The notes: generated by a model from the letters alone, not told the origin. A stretch of 57,374 bases of DNA from Pectobacterium brasiliense (GCF_013449685.1 NZ_JACDSF010000017.1:293618-350991), one strand, 5' to 3'. Shown: positions 9,735-20,543, counted from the first letter of the stretch. Made by a program: numbers and translations.

Positions 9735-10904
9735 TTACTGCTTCGCTTTCATCCGCTCAATGGCTTTATCGTAAACCGTGTTACTTTTCTGGCTTCTTGC
9801 AAGCTCATAATGCTGAAGTGCATCGCTGAACTGACCCGCATTTTCGTAGATTTTTGCAATATTGTAGTACGAGCTGGCACGCGTGGTTGCCGCGTTGCTA
9901 CCATTTGCCAGCGCAATCGCTTTACGGTTGGCCCAAATGGCTTCAGCAATATTGCCGCGCTTTTGATAGGTCAGGCCCAGGTTGCTATATGCCTGACCAA
10001 ACGCGCTGTCCTGATCGATCGCGGCCAGGAACAGTGTTGTGGCCTGCTCTAGCTCACCGCGTCCATAGGCAGCTTCACCGTCGCGATTGAGGCTTTTTGC
10101 CAGCGCGGTATTCCCAGCAACTGAAGTGGCGGTCTGCGCGGGGTTAAGCACCATTGGCAGCGCATTACCATCCTTCGCTTTTGAGAAATCGGCCTCGCCA
10201 ACGGCATTGATGTCTTCAAAGTCACCGTTAGGGTTAAGACGGAAAACCGTCCAAACATTTCCTACCTTGTTCAGTGGGACAGAATATGCCCGTACCTGTG
10301 AACTTCCAACATAGACAAATACTTTTGCACTGCTTGCGGAAAGCGCTGATGAATTAGCCTTATCACCGTTCGAATAATCATGAACAGCATAAATATAACT
10401 TTCGCCTAAGCGCTTTTTATCAATAGTAATCGTTTCCGGACCAAAACTATCGGTATCATCAACATCAAGATTGGCATCGCGTCCTTTCTTGTGTTGGAAA
10501 TAAACATGATTACCCGGATAAATAAGGTGGGAATCTAAATCAAAAGGTTGTTCACCCCAGGTTAATACAATTCGCATGCCATCCAGGTTTTTCATTACTG
10601 GACTAATAGCATAGGTCATTCCATCACACGGACATTTAACCACCAGATCGGAATACCCTTCTTTTTTAATGATCAGCAGACTGTCTTGATCCACCTCGAA
10701 CGGCGCGTTAAGCCCTACGCGGCCTGTCGCATCAGAGCGAGCCGTTACTGACTGTGCTCCGTTCTTCTGTAGAATAACCGTTGCATCATCAATCTTTTTA
10801 TCTTTAATCGTCGCACTTAGCACTTCAATATTAATAGACTGCGCGTTGGCCGCGCAGGTAAATGCAGATAATACCAAAATCAGCGCTTTTATATTTCCTT
10901 TCAC
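9735..10904 (-). CDS. Secreted protein with carboxypeptidase-like, DUF2135 (YfaP-type) and TPR regions, function unknown
   Basis: The 389-residue product starts at GTG 10904 behind an AGGGG ribosome site. It has a Sec signal peptide probably cleaved after CAANA, so it is likely periplasmic. Residues about 22-95 look like a carboxypeptidase-regulatory beta domain (an ATGRVGLNAPF turn). Residues about 108-230 resemble DUF2135 as in E. coli YfaP, with VLTWGEQPFDLDSHL, a FGPETITI strand and a VFRLNPNGDF ending. Residues about 268-385 are three TPR-like helical pairs (YSNLGLTYQKRGNIAEAI). It stands alone between the cyd and suc operons, where E. coli has mngR-mngA-mngB. I cannot assign a function; a surface or envelope assembly role is only a guess from the folds. 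Confidence 0.8.
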   Translation of the reverse strand: MKGNIKALILVLSAFTCAANAQSINIEVLSATIKDKKIDDATVILQKNGAQSVTARSDATGRVGLNAPFEVDQDSLLIIKKEGYSDLVVKCPCDGMTYAISPVMKNLDGMRIVLTWGEQPFDLDSHLIYPGNHVYFQHKKGRDANLDVDDTDSFGPETITIDKKRLGESYIYAVHDYSNGDKANSSALSASSAKVFVYVGSSQVRAYSVPLNKVGNVWTVFRLNPNGDFEDINAVGEADFSKAKDGNALPMVLNPAQTATSVAGNTALAKSLNRDGEAAYGRGELEQATTLFLAAIDQDSAFGQAYSNLGLTYQKRGNIAEAIWANRKAIALANGSNAATTRASSYYNIAKIYENAGQFSDALQHYELARSQKSNTVYDKAIERMKAKQ

Positions 10905-11090
10905 ACAACATCCCCTAAGGCAAATTAATTAATCATTCCCTGCTTACACAAACCCAATGAGATAATCATCATTTCTGTTTATCACTCATCACTTTTTCAA
11001 GCGCGCGAATTATCCAATAAACCCCTGAAAAAGTCATGCGCAATTCAATCGCACCTATTAACGTCGAGGATTAAATTTGAATAAAAAAAA

Positions 11091-11106
11091 GCCACCCTAA
11101 GGTGGC
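11091..11106 (-). terminator. Intrinsic terminator of the sdh-suc transcript
   Basis: GCCACC and GGTGGC form a 6-bp stem with a four-base loop, followed on the minus strand by eight T residues. It lies 25 bases past the sucD stop. Confidence 0.85.
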
Positions 11107-11130
11107 TGGTATATTTAATCGAATAATCGA

Positions 11131-12003
11131 TTAATGCGCTAATATCGCTTTTACTGCATCACCGATATCCGCCAGGCTGCGAACGGTTTTAACACCCGCC
11201 GCTTCTAACGCCGCGAATTTATCGTCAGCCGTACCTTTACCACCGGCGATGATGGCGCCAGCGTGGCCCATGCGCTTACCTTTCGGTGCCGTCACACCCG
11301 CGATGTAGCCGACAACCGGCTTCGTCACGTGCTCTTTAATGTAGGCAGCCGCTTCTTCTTCCGCCGTACCGCCGATTTCACCGATCATCACGATGGCTTC
11401 CGTCTGCGGATCCTGCTCAAACAGCTTCAGAATATCGATGAAGTTAGAACCTGGGATCGGATCGCCACCGATACCCACACAGCTTGACTGACCCAGACCC
11501 GCATCGGTCGTTTGCTTCACCGCTTCATACGTCAGCGTACCGGAACGAGAAACGATACCCACTTTACCCGGCAGGTGAATATGACCCGGCATGATACCGA
11601 TCTTACATTCGCCCGGCGTGATCACACCTGGACAGTTCGGACCGATCATACGCACGCCGCTCTGATCAAGTTTCACTTTCACCGTCAGCATATCCAGCGT
11701 CGGGATACCTTCAGTGATACAGATGATCAGCTCAATACCTGCGTCAATCGCTTCCAGAATCGAGTCTTTGCAGAACGGAGCGGGAACGTAGATAACGGAT
11801 GCCGTTGCGCCCGTCGCTTCTACCGCTTCACGTACCGTATTAAATACGGGCAGACCCAGATGTTCCGTGCCGCCTTTACCCGGCGTCACACCGCCAACCA
11901 TTTGCGTACCGTAAGCAAGTGCTTGCTCAGAGTGGAATGTCCCCTGACTACCGGTAAAACCCTGACAGATAACTTTGGTATTTTTATTAATCAGAATGGA
12001 CAT
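11131..12003 (-). CDS. sucD: Succinyl-CoA synthetase alpha subunit
   Basis: SucD binds CoA and carries the phosphorylated histidine of succinyl-CoA synthetase (succinyl-CoA + ADP + Pi to succinate + CoA + ATP). The N-terminal Rossmann-type CoA site ([13 protein letters not shown]) and the active-site motif [14 protein letters not shown] with His247 are visible. The 290 residues match the family. Its ATG overlaps the sucC stop by one base. It is the last gene before the terminator. Confidence 0.98.
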   Translation of the reverse strand: MSILINKNTKVICQGFTGSQGTFHSEQALAYGTQMVGGVTPGKGGTEHLGLPVFNTVREAVEATGATASVIYVPAPFCKDSILEAIDAGIELIICITEGIPTLDMLTVKVKLDQSGVRMIGPNCPGVITPGECKIGIMPGHIHLPGKVGIVSRSGTLTYEAVKQTTDAGLGQSSCVGIGGDPIPGSNFIDILKLFEQDPQTEAIVMIGEIGGTAEEEAAAYIKEHVTKPVVGYIAGVTAPKGKRMGHAGAIIAGGKGTADDKFAALEAAGVKTVRSLADIGDAVKAILAH

Positions 12004-13169
12004 TATTTACCCTCCACAGCTGCAACAACCTGCTGAGCAGCACCCGTCAGGCTGGTCGCGGCAATAATATTCAGGCCGCTATCCGCCAGTTTCTTGGCAC
12101 CCAGCTCCGCATTGTTTCCTTCAAGACGTACCACAACCGGTACGTTAACACCCACTTCGGCTACGGCGCCGATGATGCCGTCAGCGATCAAATCGCAACG
12201 TACGATGCCACCAAAGATGTTAACAAAGACAGCTTTTACCTTGTCGTCAGACAGGATAATTTTGAACGCTTCAGTAACACGTTCTTTCGTCGCACCGCCG
12301 CCAACATCGAGGAAGTTCGCAGGAGCACCACCGTGCAGTTTCACGATGTCCATCGTGCCCATCGCCAGACCGGCACCGTTGACCATACAGCCAATGTTGC
12401 CATCCAGCGCAACATAGTTCAGTTCCCACTGTGCCGCATGCGCTTCACGGGAATCTTCCTGACTTGGGTCGCGCATTTCACGTAGTTCAGGCTGACGGAA
12501 CAGGGCATTGCCATCCGCGCCCAGTTTGCCATCCAGACAGATCAGGTCGCCCTGCTTGGTGATAACCAGCGGGTTGATTTCTACCAGCGCCAGATCGCGC
12601 TCCAGGAACAGCGTCGCCAGACCCATGAAGATTTTGGTGAACTGAGCAACTTGCTTACCGCTTAAGCCCAGTTTGAAAGCCAACTCACGGCCTTGATAAG
12701 GCTGTGGGCCGACCAGTGGATCGATCGCCGCTTTATGAATCAGCTCCGGCGTTTCTTCTGCCACTTTTTCAATTTCTACGCCACCTTCGGTGGACGCCAT
12801 GAACACCACGCGACGCGTGCCACGGTCAACAACTGCGCCCAGATAAAGCTCTTTGTCGATATCCGTTGCAGCTTCAACAAGGATCTGATGAACCGGCTGA
12901 CCCTGTGCGTCAGTTTGATAAGTAACGAGTTTTTTACCCAGCCAGTTTTCAGCAAAGGCGCGGATATCTTCTTTATTGCTGACGACTTTAACGCCGCCCG
13001 CTTTACCGCGACCGCCTGCGTGAACCTGACATTTTACGACCCACGGACCCGCACCAATTTTAGACGCGGCTTCTTCCGCTTCACGCGGAGTGGTACAGGC
13101 ATAGCCGGTCGGTGCCGGTAAACCATATCGAGCAAAGAGTTGTTTTGCCTGATACTCGTGTAAATTCAT
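12003..13169 (-). CDS. sucC: Succinyl-CoA synthetase beta subunit (ADP-forming)
   Basis: SucC is the ATP-grasp subunit that binds nucleotide and succinate. [20 protein letters not shown] at the N-terminus, the nucleotide-site motif [13 protein letters not shown] and the C-terminal VRLEGNNAE stretch are typical. Length of 388 equals E. coli SucC. It is separated from sucB by 202 bp that contain a perfect hairpin, and is coupled to sucD. Confidence 0.98.
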   Translation of the reverse strand: MNLHEYQAKQLFARYGLPAPTGYACTTPREAEEAASKIGAGPWVVKCQVHAGGRGKAGGVKVVSNKEDIRAFAENWLGKKLVTYQTDAQGQPVHQILVEAATDIDKELYLGAVVDRGTRRVVFMASTEGGVEIEKVAEETPELIHKAAIDPLVGPQPYQGRELAFKLGLSGKQVAQFTKIFMGLATLFLERDLALVEINPLVITKQGDLICLDGKLGADGNALFRQPELREMRDPSQEDSREAHAAQWELNYVALDGNIGCMVNGAGLAMGTMDIVKLHGGAPANFLDVGGGATKERVTEAFKIILSDDKVKAVFVNIFGGIVRCDLIADGIIGAVAEVGVNVPVVVRLEGNNAELGAKKLADSGLNIIAATSLTGAAQQVVAAVEGK

Positions 13170-13323
13170 GATGTTCTATCCATTTAGGTTTGGAGATAAG
13201 TCGGCAGACGGTTTGTCATCACCGAATCTTTCGGTAGAGAAAATCGCCATTAACTCTCTGATATATTTGGATAACGCCGTTGAAAAGAAACGGCCTGCAT
13301 AGCACATAATCTGGTATATCGTT

Positions 13324-13355
13324 TCGGGCGGAAACCGTCAGGGTTATCCGCCCGA
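13324..13355 (-). repeat. Perfect 9-bp hairpin in the sucB-sucC gap
   Basis: TCGGGCGGA (13324-13332) pairs with TCCGCCCGA (13347-13355) around a 14-base loop. It lies directly after the sucB stop on the transcript. A smaller stem GCCGTT/AACGGC is at 13276-13294. No U-tract follows, so an mRNA-stability or processing role is more likely than termination. Confidence 0.6.
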
Positions 13356-13371
13356 GAGCCTATCTGTAGGA

Positions 13372-14598
13372 CTAAACGTCTAACAGCAGACGCGCTGGAT
13401 CTTCCAGCATCTCTTTCACTGTCACCAGGAAGCCAACGGACTCACGGCCGTCGACCAAACGGTGATCGTAAGACAGCGCCAGATACATCATCGGCAGAAT
13501 AACGACCTGACCATCAACCGCCATCGGACGATCTTTAATGGCGTGCATACCCAGAATCGCACTCTGCGGTGGGTTGATGATTGGGGTAGACATCAGAGAG
13601 CCAAAGACGCCGCCGTTGGTAATGGTGAAATTACCGCCTAGCAGTTCTTCAACCGTCAGTTTGCCGTCACGGCCTTTCACGGCCAGCTCTTTGATGCGCT
13701 TCTCGATGTCGGCCATGCCCAGCGCATCCACATCACGCAGGACTGGCGTAACCAGACCACGCGGGGTAGACACCGCGATGCTGACATCGAAGTAGTTGTG
13801 GTAAACCACATCTTCGCCATCAATAGACGCATTTACTTCTGGATAACGCTTCAGCGCTTCGACCACGGCTTTGATGTAGAAGGACATGAAGCCCAGACGC
13901 ACACCGTGACGCTTCTCGAATGCGTCGCCGTACTGCTTGCGCAGATCCATGATTGGCTGCATGTTGATTTCGTTGAACGTCGTCAACATTGCCGTGCTGT
14001 TTTTTGCTTCCAGCAGACGCTCTGCAACACGCTTACGCAGGCGCGTCATCGGTACGCGTTTTTCGCTGCGCGCGCCCAGAGCGGGTGCCGGAGAAGCCGC
14101 TGGCGCTTCAGACTTAGGCGCTTTACCAGACTCTTTCTTCTCGGCAGCCAAATGCTTATCCACGTCTTCACGGGTAATTCGACCGCCTACGCCGCTGCCT
14201 TTGATAGCAGAGGCATCAAGATCGTGCTCTGCAATCAGGCGGCGGATCGCCGGGCTGAGCGCGTCGCTGTTCTCTTCTTCCAGCCCAGCCGTATGACGCT
14301 GTGCTGGTGTTGATTCTTTGCTTTGTGATTTCTCGCTGGTTTCTTTACCAGAGCTGTCGCCACGACGAATGCGGCCCAGCAGTTGGCGAGACGTTACTGT
14401 CGCGCCTTCCTCTTCCAGCACGGCATCCAGAATGCCCGCTTCAGAGGCAGGAACTTCCAGTACAACTTTGTCAGTTTCAATTTCAACCAGTACTTCATCG
14501 CGCTCGACGCTATCGCCTGGCTTTTTATGCCAGTTCGCAACAGTGGCGTCAGCGACGGATTCAGGCAGGTCGGGTACATGAATATCTACGCTACTCAT
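13372..14598 (-). CDS. sucB: 2-oxoglutarate dehydrogenase E2, dihydrolipoyl succinyltransferase
   Basis: SucB is the core acyltransferase of the 2-oxoglutarate dehydrogenase complex. Domain order is a lipoyl domain (1-80, lipoyl lysine in [13 protein letters not shown]), a Ser/Glu-rich linker, a peripheral-subunit-binding domain (about 113-150, [21 protein letters not shown]), a second linker, and the catalytic domain with [11 protein letters not shown] near the C-terminus. The length of 408 is close to the 405 of E. coli. It lies 15 bp after sucA. Confidence 0.98.
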   Translation of the reverse strand: MSSVDIHVPDLPESVADATVANWHKKPGDSVERDEVLVEIETDKVVLEVPASEAGILDAVLEEEGATVTSRQLLGRIRRGDSSGKETSEKSQSKESTPAQRHTAGLEEENSDALSPAIRRLIAEHDLDASAIKGSGVGGRITREDVDKHLAAEKKESGKAPKSEAPAASPAPALGARSEKRVPMTRLRKRVAERLLEAKNSTAMLTTFNEINMQPIMDLRKQYGDAFEKRHGVRLGFMSFYIKAVVEALKRYPEVNASIDGEDVVYHNYFDVSIAVSTPRGLVTPVLRDVDALGMADIEKRIKELAVKGRDGKLTVEELLGGNFTITNGGVFGSLMSTPIINPPQSAILGMHAIKDRPMAVDGQVVILPMMYLALSYDHRLVDGRESVGFLVTVKEMLEDPARLLLDV

Positions 14599-14613
14599 TA
14601 TCTATCCTTTTAT

Positions 14614-17421
14614 TTAATCAACGTTCAGCGCGTCATCGACCAGATCTTGCTGTTGTTTCTGGTGTACGGACATATAGCCAACGGCGGGTGATGCAGACGC
14701 CGGGCGTCCTGCGTAACGTAAAGAAGCCCCAAACGGAATCACTTCACGGAAATGGTGCTGACTGCAATACCAGGCTCCCTGATTCAGCGGCTCTTCCTGA
14801 CACCACACGAAATCATGAACATGGGCAAACGATTCCAGCGCAGCTTGAACGGCCTGATGCGGGAACGGATAAAGCTGTTCGATACGGACGATCGCGACAT
14901 TCTTTTGCTCGTTCTTGCGGCGCTGTTCTACCAAATCATAGTAGACCTTACCGGAACAAAGCACGACACGCTTCACGGCTGCCGGATCTAATTCTTCTAC
15001 TTCACCAATCGCCGGCTGGAAGGAACCATTTGCCAGTTCATCCAGTGAAGAGATCGCCAGCGGATGGCGCAGCAGAGATTTCGGTGACATGACCACCAGC
15101 GGACGGCGCATACCACGCAGCGCCTGACGGCGAAGCATGTGATAAACCTGCGCTGGCGTTGACGGAATACAGACCTGCATATTTTGCTCAGCGCACAACT
15201 GCAGATAGCGTTCCAATCTGGCAGACGAGTGCTCAGGGCCTTGACCTTCGTAACCGTGCGGCAGCAGCATAACCAGACCACACATACGGCCCCACTTCTG
15301 CTCACCGGAGCTGATGAACTGGTCGATAACGACCTGCGCACCGTTGGCGAAGTCACCAAACTGCGCTTCCCAGATAGTCAGGGTGCGCGGTTCTGCGGTC
15401 GCATAGCCGTATTCAAACGCCAGAATCGCCTCTTCAGACAATACGGAGTCCCAGACGTTAAACTCGCCCTGTCCGTTATGCACGTGGTTCAACGGCGTGT
15501 AGCTGGAACCATTTTTCTGGTTATGCACGACCGCATGACGATGGAAGAACGTACCGCGACCGCTGTCCTCACCAGACAGACGAATCGGAATGCCCTCGTC
15601 AACCAGCGTCGCGTAGGCCAGCGTTTCCGCTCCGCCCCAATCAAACGGCTTGTTGCCAGCGGCCATTTCGGCACGATCAGCATAAACTTTGGCAACACGG
15701 GGATGAACGTCAATCCCTTCCGGCACTTCGCTGATACGCTTCGCCAATTCCTGCAAGCGTTTCATTTCCGTTGCGTGCGGATAAGGCTCATCCCACTCAT
15801 GGTTCAGATACGGCGTCCAGGTAAAGGACTGCATATCCATTTCACGCCATTCTTCTACCACGCACTCACCCGCATCGAGCGCATCGCGGTACAGGTTGAC
15901 CATTTCGGTGGCATCTTCCGGCGTGATGGATTTTTCCTGCTCCAAACGGTCGGCGTATACCTTACGCGGCGTCGGGTGTTTTTTGATCTTCTGGTACATC
16001 ATCGGCTGCGTTGCACTTGGCTCGTCAGCTTCGTTATGACCATGACGGCGATAACAAATCAGATCGATGAACACATCACGCTTAAACTCATTACGGAAAT
16101 CCAACGCCAGACGCGTAACAAACGCCACCGCTTCGGGATCGTCTGCGTTAACGTGGAAAATAGGCGCCTGCACCATTTTTCCGATATCGGTACAGTACTC
16201 GGTAGAACGGATATCCAGCGGGTTAGACGTGGTGAAACCGATACGGTTGTTAATCACAATACGCAGCGTGCCGCCGACTTCGTAGCCACGCACCGTCGAC
16301 ATATTCAACAGTTCCTGCACCACCCCCTGACCACTGACTGCCGCATCACCGTGAATAGTGATAGGTAAAACACGCGGACCACTCTGGCTATTCAGACGAT
16401 CGAGACGCGCACGTACCGAACCCGTCACTACTGGACTGACGATTTCGAGGTGCGATGGGTTGAACGCCAGCGCCAAATGCACCAGACCGCCAGCCGTCTC
16501 GAATTCAGACGAGAAACCCTGGTGATATTTCACGTCACCGGTACCGAGGTGTTCTTTATGCTTACCAGCAAACTCGTCAAACAGATCCTGAGATTTTTTG
16601 CCCAATACGTTGATCAGCACGTTGAGACGGCCACGGTGTGCCATACCCAATACCACTTCGCGAGTACCGTTTGCACCCGCATGGCGAATCAGCTCTTTCA
16701 GCATCGGAACCAGTGCATCACCGCCTTCCAGCGAGAAACGCTTGGCACCAGGATATTTGGCACCCAGATAACGCTCCAGCCCTTCGGCTGCGGTTAACTC
16801 TTTCAGGAAACGGCGTTTTTCTTCCAGAGAAAATGACGGCTGCCCCATTACCGATTCGATACGCTGCTGGATCCAACGTTTCTCTTCCGTACTGGTCATG
16901 TGCATATATTCTGCACCGATAGAACCGCAATAGGTGCGTTTCAGCGCGTCATACAGATCTTCCAGCTTCATGGTGTCTTTGCCGATGGCAAAAGAGCCCA
17001 CGTTGAAAGATTCCTGCAGATCATCCTGCGTCAGGTTGTGGTAATCCAGATCCAATTCTGCAACGGGTTCCTGCGGGCGCAGGAAGATCGGGTCAAGGTT
17101 AGCTTGCTGATGTCCACGGAAGCGGAACGCATTGATCAGTTGCAAGACCTTGACCTGCTTAGCATCAATATCGGGATCGGTGACTGACGAGGTAAAGCGC
17201 GAAGAGTCTTTCGCCAGACGGCGGAAATATTCACGCGTTTTGGAATGGAGTTGATCCGGTTTGACCCCACTCGTAGGCAATTGCTGGAAGATAGAGCGCC
17301 AGCTATGTTCGATCGAGTCAGGATCGGTTAAAAAATCTTCATAGAGTTGCTCTATGTAGGACTGATTCGCACCCGCCAAATAGGAGGAATCCAGCCAGGC
17401 CTTCATCGCGCCGTTCTGCAT
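14614..17421 (-). CDS. sucA: 2-oxoglutarate dehydrogenase E1 (thiamine-diphosphate dependent)
   Basis: SucA decarboxylates 2-oxoglutarate and succinylates the SucB lipoyl group. The N-terminal segment LDSSYLAGANQSYIEQLYEDF binds E2. The thiamine-diphosphate motif region (GDAAVSGQGVVQELLNM) and the transketolase pyrimidine-binding domain (GEDSGRGTFFHRHAV) are evident. Two adjacent ATGs exist; I chose 17421 because it gives the family start MQN and better spacing from the AAGGG ribosome site. This yields 935 residues against 933 in E. coli. A structured 275-bp gap separates it from sdhB. Confidence 0.96.
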   Translation of the reverse strand: MQNGAMKAWLDSSYLAGANQSYIEQLYEDFLTDPDSIEHSWRSIFQQLPTSGVKPDQLHSKTREYFRRLAKDSSRFTSSVTDPDIDAKQVKVLQLINAFRFRGHQQANLDPIFLRPQEPVAELDLDYHNLTQDDLQESFNVGSFAIGKDTMKLEDLYDALKRTYCGSIGAEYMHMTSTEEKRWIQQRIESVMGQPSFSLEEKRRFLKELTAAEGLERYLGAKYPGAKRFSLEGGDALVPMLKELIRHAGANGTREVVLGMAHRGRLNVLINVLGKKSQDLFDEFAGKHKEHLGTGDVKYHQGFSSEFETAGGLVHLALAFNPSHLEIVSPVVTGSVRARLDRLNSQSGPRVLPITIHGDAAVSGQGVVQELLNMSTVRGYEVGGTLRIVINNRIGFTTSNPLDIRSTEYCTDIGKMVQAPIFHVNADDPEAVAFVTRLALDFRNEFKRDVFIDLICYRRHGHNEADEPSATQPMMYQKIKKHPTPRKVYADRLEQEKSITPEDATEMVNLYRDALDAGECVVEEWREMDMQSFTWTPYLNHEWDEPYPHATEMKRLQELAKRISEVPEGIDVHPRVAKVYADRAEMAAGNKPFDWGGAETLAYATLVDEGIPIRLSGEDSGRGTFFHRHAVVHNQKNGSSYTPLNHVHNGQGEFNVWDSVLSEEAILAFEYGYATAEPRTLTIWEAQFGDFANGAQVVIDQFISSGEQKWGRMCGLVMLLPHGYEGQGPEHSSARLERYLQLCAEQNMQVCIPSTPAQVYHMLRRQALRGMRRPLVVMSPKSLLRHPLAISSLDELANGSFQPAIGEVEELDPAAVKRVVLCSGKVYYDLVEQRRKNEQKNVAIVRIEQLYPFPHQAVQAALESFAHVHDFVWCQEEPLNQGAWYCSQHHFREVIPFGASLRYAGRPASASPAVGYMSVHQKQQQDLVDDALNVD

Positions 17422-17514
17422 CATGATCCCTTAAGCTAATAAGCTTCAGTTTTCGCCGTGGTTAACATGTAATTAGTTTCCGTATATCGTTCGCCGTACA
17501 AACGGTTCACTTGT

Positions 17515-17640
17515 CGTACTTCGGTACGTGCTTAGGGTATCCATCCCCCCTAAGGAACCTTTAAAAACCGGTTCGGGTGCGTAAGCCGGTTTTTAAAGGT
17601 TTCCTGCGCTCCCTCTGAAGAATAGCAACTTCAGAGGGAG
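17515..17640. repeat. Cluster of four palindromes in the sdhB-sucA gap
   Basis: Four inverted repeats follow one another: 17515-17528 (CGTAC-TTCG-GTACG), 17531-17554 (CTTAGGG/CCCTAAG), 17553-17605 (a 19/20-bp near-perfect stem with one extra A and a 14-base loop) and 17609-17640 (CTCCCTCTGAAG/CTTCAGAGGGAG, 12 bp perfect, 8-base loop). None resembles a REP or ERIC unit. In the mRNA they would form stacked hairpins between the sdh and suc cistrons. Confidence 0.75.
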
Positions 17641-17696
17641 ATACATGTTTTACTACTTAATCTTTATGCAATAACACGTTACGTACTGACTAGCCG

Positions 17697-18413
17697 TTAC
17701 GCGCTACGGTGCAACAGCATCGATTTAATATGACCAATAGCCTTGGTCGGGTTCAGCCCTTTCGGACACACGTTGACGCAGTTCATGATGCCGTGGCAGC
17801 GGAAGACGCTGAACGCATCGTCCAGATCGTCCAGTCGTGGCTGGGTTTCCGTATCGCGGCTGTCAATCAGGAAGCGATACGCTGCCAGCAACCCCGCCGG
17901 TCCGACAAACTTGTCCGGGTTCCACCAGAACGACGGGCAAGACGTTGAACAGCAGGCGCACATGATGCATTCATATAACCCATCCAGCTTGGCACGTTGT
18001 TCAGGCGATTGCAGATGCTCACGCGCTGGCGGATTTTTCCCATTATTCAACAGGTAAGGCCTTATTTTCTCATATTGAGCATAGAACTGCCCCATGTCCA
18101 CTACCAAATCACGAACAACCGGTAATCCAGGTAAAGGACGGATAACAATTTTGCTGTTTCCACGACGTAATGCAGAAACCGGCGTGATACAGGCCAGCCC
18201 ATTTTTGCCGTTCATGTTGACGCCATCGGAACCACAGACGCCCTCACGGCAAGAACGACGGAATGACAGCGTTGGATCCTGCTCTTTCAGCAGCATCAGC
18301 GCATCAAGCAGCATCATGTCGCGGCCTTCTTCCGCCTCCAACTGGTAATCCTGCATCCGCGGAGCATCGTCAACATCCGGGTTATAACGATAAATAGAAA
18401 ATTCGAGTTTCAT
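17697..18413 (-). CDS. sdhB: Succinate dehydrogenase iron-sulfur subunit
   Basis: SdhB passes electrons from the flavin to ubiquinone through 2Fe-2S, 4Fe-4S and 3Fe-4S clusters. The plant-type ferredoxin cysteine set is in SCREGVCGSDGVNMNG, with a further Cys nearby, and the two C-terminal cluster motifs are CIMCACCSTSCP and CHGIMNCVNVCPKGLNP. The length of 238 equals E. coli. It is 16 bp downstream of sdhA. Confidence 0.98.
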   Translation of the reverse strand: MKLEFSIYRYNPDVDDAPRMQDYQLEAEEGRDMMLLDALMLLKEQDPTLSFRRSCREGVCGSDGVNMNGKNGLACITPVSALRRGNSKIVIRPLPGLPVVRDLVVDMGQFYAQYEKIRPYLLNNGKNPPAREHLQSPEQRAKLDGLYECIMCACCSTSCPSFWWNPDKFVGPAGLLAAYRFLIDSRDTETQPRLDDLDDAFSVFRCHGIMNCVNVCPKGLNPTKAIGHIKSMLLHRSA

Positions 18414-18429
18414 CGTTTGATCTCCGCAA

Positions 18430-20196
18430 TTAATAAGTACGTACTTTCGGCGGGAACGCCGGACGCAGTTTAGGCTGCATGTTCACCTCACGGCGCGTCA
18501 TGCTGTCGGTTTGCGGCAGATACAACGAATGGCACAGCCAATTTTCATCATCGCGCTCTGGGTAGTCGAAGCGACTGTGCGCGCCACGGCTTTCGGTACG
18601 GAAGTTAGCCGATACCGCCGTCGCATACGCGGTTTCCATCAGGTTATCCAGCTCCAGACACTCGATACGCTGGGTGTTGAACTCGCTTGACGTGTCATCC
18701 AAACGCGCATTTTTCAGGCGTTCACGAATCACTTTCAGCTCTTCCAAGCCTTTCGCCATCGCATCGCCTTCGCGGAAGACCGAGAAGTTGTTCTGCATAC
18801 AGGATTGCAGCGCCTTGCGGATTTCAACCGGATCTTCCCCTGAACGGGTATTGTTCCAGCGGTTAAGACGGTCGAGGGAGGCTTCAATATCGGATTCGCT
18901 GGCATCACGACTTTCGCCCTGCTCGTTCAGTGACTCTTGCAGGTGGATGCCCGCTGAGCGACCAAATACCACCAGATCGAGCAGCGAGTTACCGCCGAGA
19001 CGGTTAGCACCATGAACCGAGACACAGGCGATTTCACCCACGGCAAACAGCCCTGGAATCACTACATCTTCGCCTTTCTCATTCACCGTCAATGCTTGAC
19101 CACTCACTTTGGTCGGGATACCGCCCATCATGTAGTGGCAGGTTGGGATAACCGGAATCGGTTCTTTCACCGGATCGACGTGAGCAAATGTGCGGGACAG
19201 CTCCAGAATGCCCGGCAGACGGGATTCCAGAACATCTTTACCCAGATGATCCAGTTTCAGCTTGGCATGTGGTCCCCACGGACCTTCACAGCCGCGGCCT
19301 TCACGAATTTCGATCATGATGGAACGGGCAACAACGTCACGACCAGCCAGATCTTTCGCGTTTGGCGCATAACGTTCCATGAAACGTTCACCGTGCTTGT
19401 TCAGCAGGTAACCGCCTTCACCACGGCAGCCTTCTGTCACCAGCACACCCGCACCAGCAATACCGGTCGGGTGGAACTGCCACATTTCCATGTCTTGCAA
19501 CGGAACGCCCGCACGCAGTGCCATGCCCACGCCATCACCGGTATTAATGTGTGCGTTGGTGGTGGACTGGTAAATACGGCCTGCGCCGCCGGTCGCCAGC
19601 ACGGTCGCTTTCGCTTTGAAATAGACCACTTCACCGGTTTCGATACAGATCGCCGTACAGCCGACCACCGCGCCATCCTGATTCTTCACCAGATCGAGGG
19701 CGTACCATTCGGAGAAAATAGTGGTGTGATTTTTCAGGTTCTGCTGATACAGCGTATGCAACAAGGCATGACCGGTACGGTCAGCGGCAGCCGCAGTACG
19801 CGCGGCCTGCTCGCCGCCAAAATTCTTGGATTGACCACCGAACGGACGCTGATAAATACTGCCATCATCCAGACGGGAGAAAGGTAATCCCATGTGTTCC
19901 AGTTCCAGAATTGCTTCCGGACCGGTTTTACACATATATTCAATAGCGTCCTGATCGCCAATGTAATCCGACCCTTTTACGGTATCGTACATGTGCCATT
20001 CCCAGTTGTCCTCATGGGTGTTGCCCAGCGCAACGGTAATACCGCCCTGCGCGGACACAGTATGGGAACGGGTTGGGAACACCTTCGATAACAGGGCACA
20101 GGACAGGCCCATTTGGGAAATTTGCAGCGCGGCGCGCATACCTGCGCCACCCGCCCCCACAACAACTGCATCAAACTCTCTGACTGGCAAATTCAT
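18430..20196 (-). CDS. sdhA: Succinate dehydrogenase flavoprotein subunit
   Basis: SdhA oxidises succinate at a covalently bound FAD. The dinucleotide motif [15 protein letters not shown] and the FAD-attachment His45 in [11 protein letters not shown] are visible, as are the substrate-site GIPTKVSGQ region and the C-terminal [14 protein letters not shown]. The start chosen at 20196 gives MNLPVREF and 588 residues, equal to E. coli, and overlaps the sdhD stop by one base. A longer frame of four extra codons is unlikely. Confidence 0.97.
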   Translation of the reverse strand: MNLPVREFDAVVVGAGGAGMRAALQISQMGLSCALLSKVFPTRSHTVSAQGGITVALGNTHEDNWEWHMYDTVKGSDYIGDQDAIEYMCKTGPEAILELEHMGLPFSRLDDGSIYQRPFGGQSKNFGGEQAARTAAAADRTGHALLHTLYQQNLKNHTTIFSEWYALDLVKNQDGAVVGCTAICIETGEVVYFKAKATVLATGGAGRIYQSTTNAHINTGDGVGMALRAGVPLQDMEMWQFHPTGIAGAGVLVTEGCRGEGGYLLNKHGERFMERYAPNAKDLAGRDVVARSIMIEIREGRGCEGPWGPHAKLKLDHLGKDVLESRLPGILELSRTFAHVDPVKEPIPVIPTCHYMMGGIPTKVSGQALTVNEKGEDVVIPGLFAVGEIACVSVHGANRLGGNSLLDLVVFGRSAGIHLQESLNEQGESRDASESDIEASLDRLNRWNNTRSGEDPVEIRKALQSCMQNNFSVFREGDAMAKGLEELKVIRERLKNARLDDTSSEFNTQRIECLELDNLMETAYATAVSANFRTESRGAHSRFDYPERDDENWLCHSLYLPQTDSMTRREVNMQPKLRPAFPPKVRTY

Positions 20197-20543
20197 CACG
20201 CACCCCACACCACAATAGTTCCATAAATGACGTACACCAACAACGCTACGACAATCGCCAACTGTAAAGTCAGACGTAAGGCCAGCGGTTTAATGTAGTC
20301 GGTCAGCACTTGCCACATCCCTATCCAGGCATGAACCAGAATGGAAAATAACGTTAGCAGTGTGAATACTTTGGTGAGAGCCATTGCGAAGAAACCACGC
20401 CAGATTTCATACGTGATGTCGCCAGCCGTAGCAATAAAACCAATAATATAAATTACATACAGAACAATGACGATGGCGGAAGCGCGAATCAGTAACCAAT
20501 CGTGTACGCCATTGCGTCCTAACGCAGAAGCATTGCTTACCAT
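20196..20543 (-). CDS. sdhD: Succinate dehydrogenase membrane anchor SdhD
   Basis: SdhD is one of two membrane anchors that bind haem b556 and ubiquinone. The 115 residues form three hydrophobic helices. The conserved haem-ligand His is in [17 protein letters not shown]. It overlaps the 3' end of sdhC by seven bases and the start of sdhA by one. Confidence 0.97.
   Translation of the reverse strand: MVSNASALGRNGVHDWLLIRASAIVIVLYVIYIIGFIATAGDITYEIWRGFFAMALTKVFTLLTLFSILVHAWIGMWQVLTDYIKPLALRLTLQLAIVVALLVYVIYGTIVVWGA

Noticed and set aside
11089-11130. SdhX-like small RNA in the sucD 3' end
   Set aside because: Only 25 bases separate the stop from the terminator stem and no SdhX-like sequence was recognised; a short processed 3' fragment cannot be excluded.
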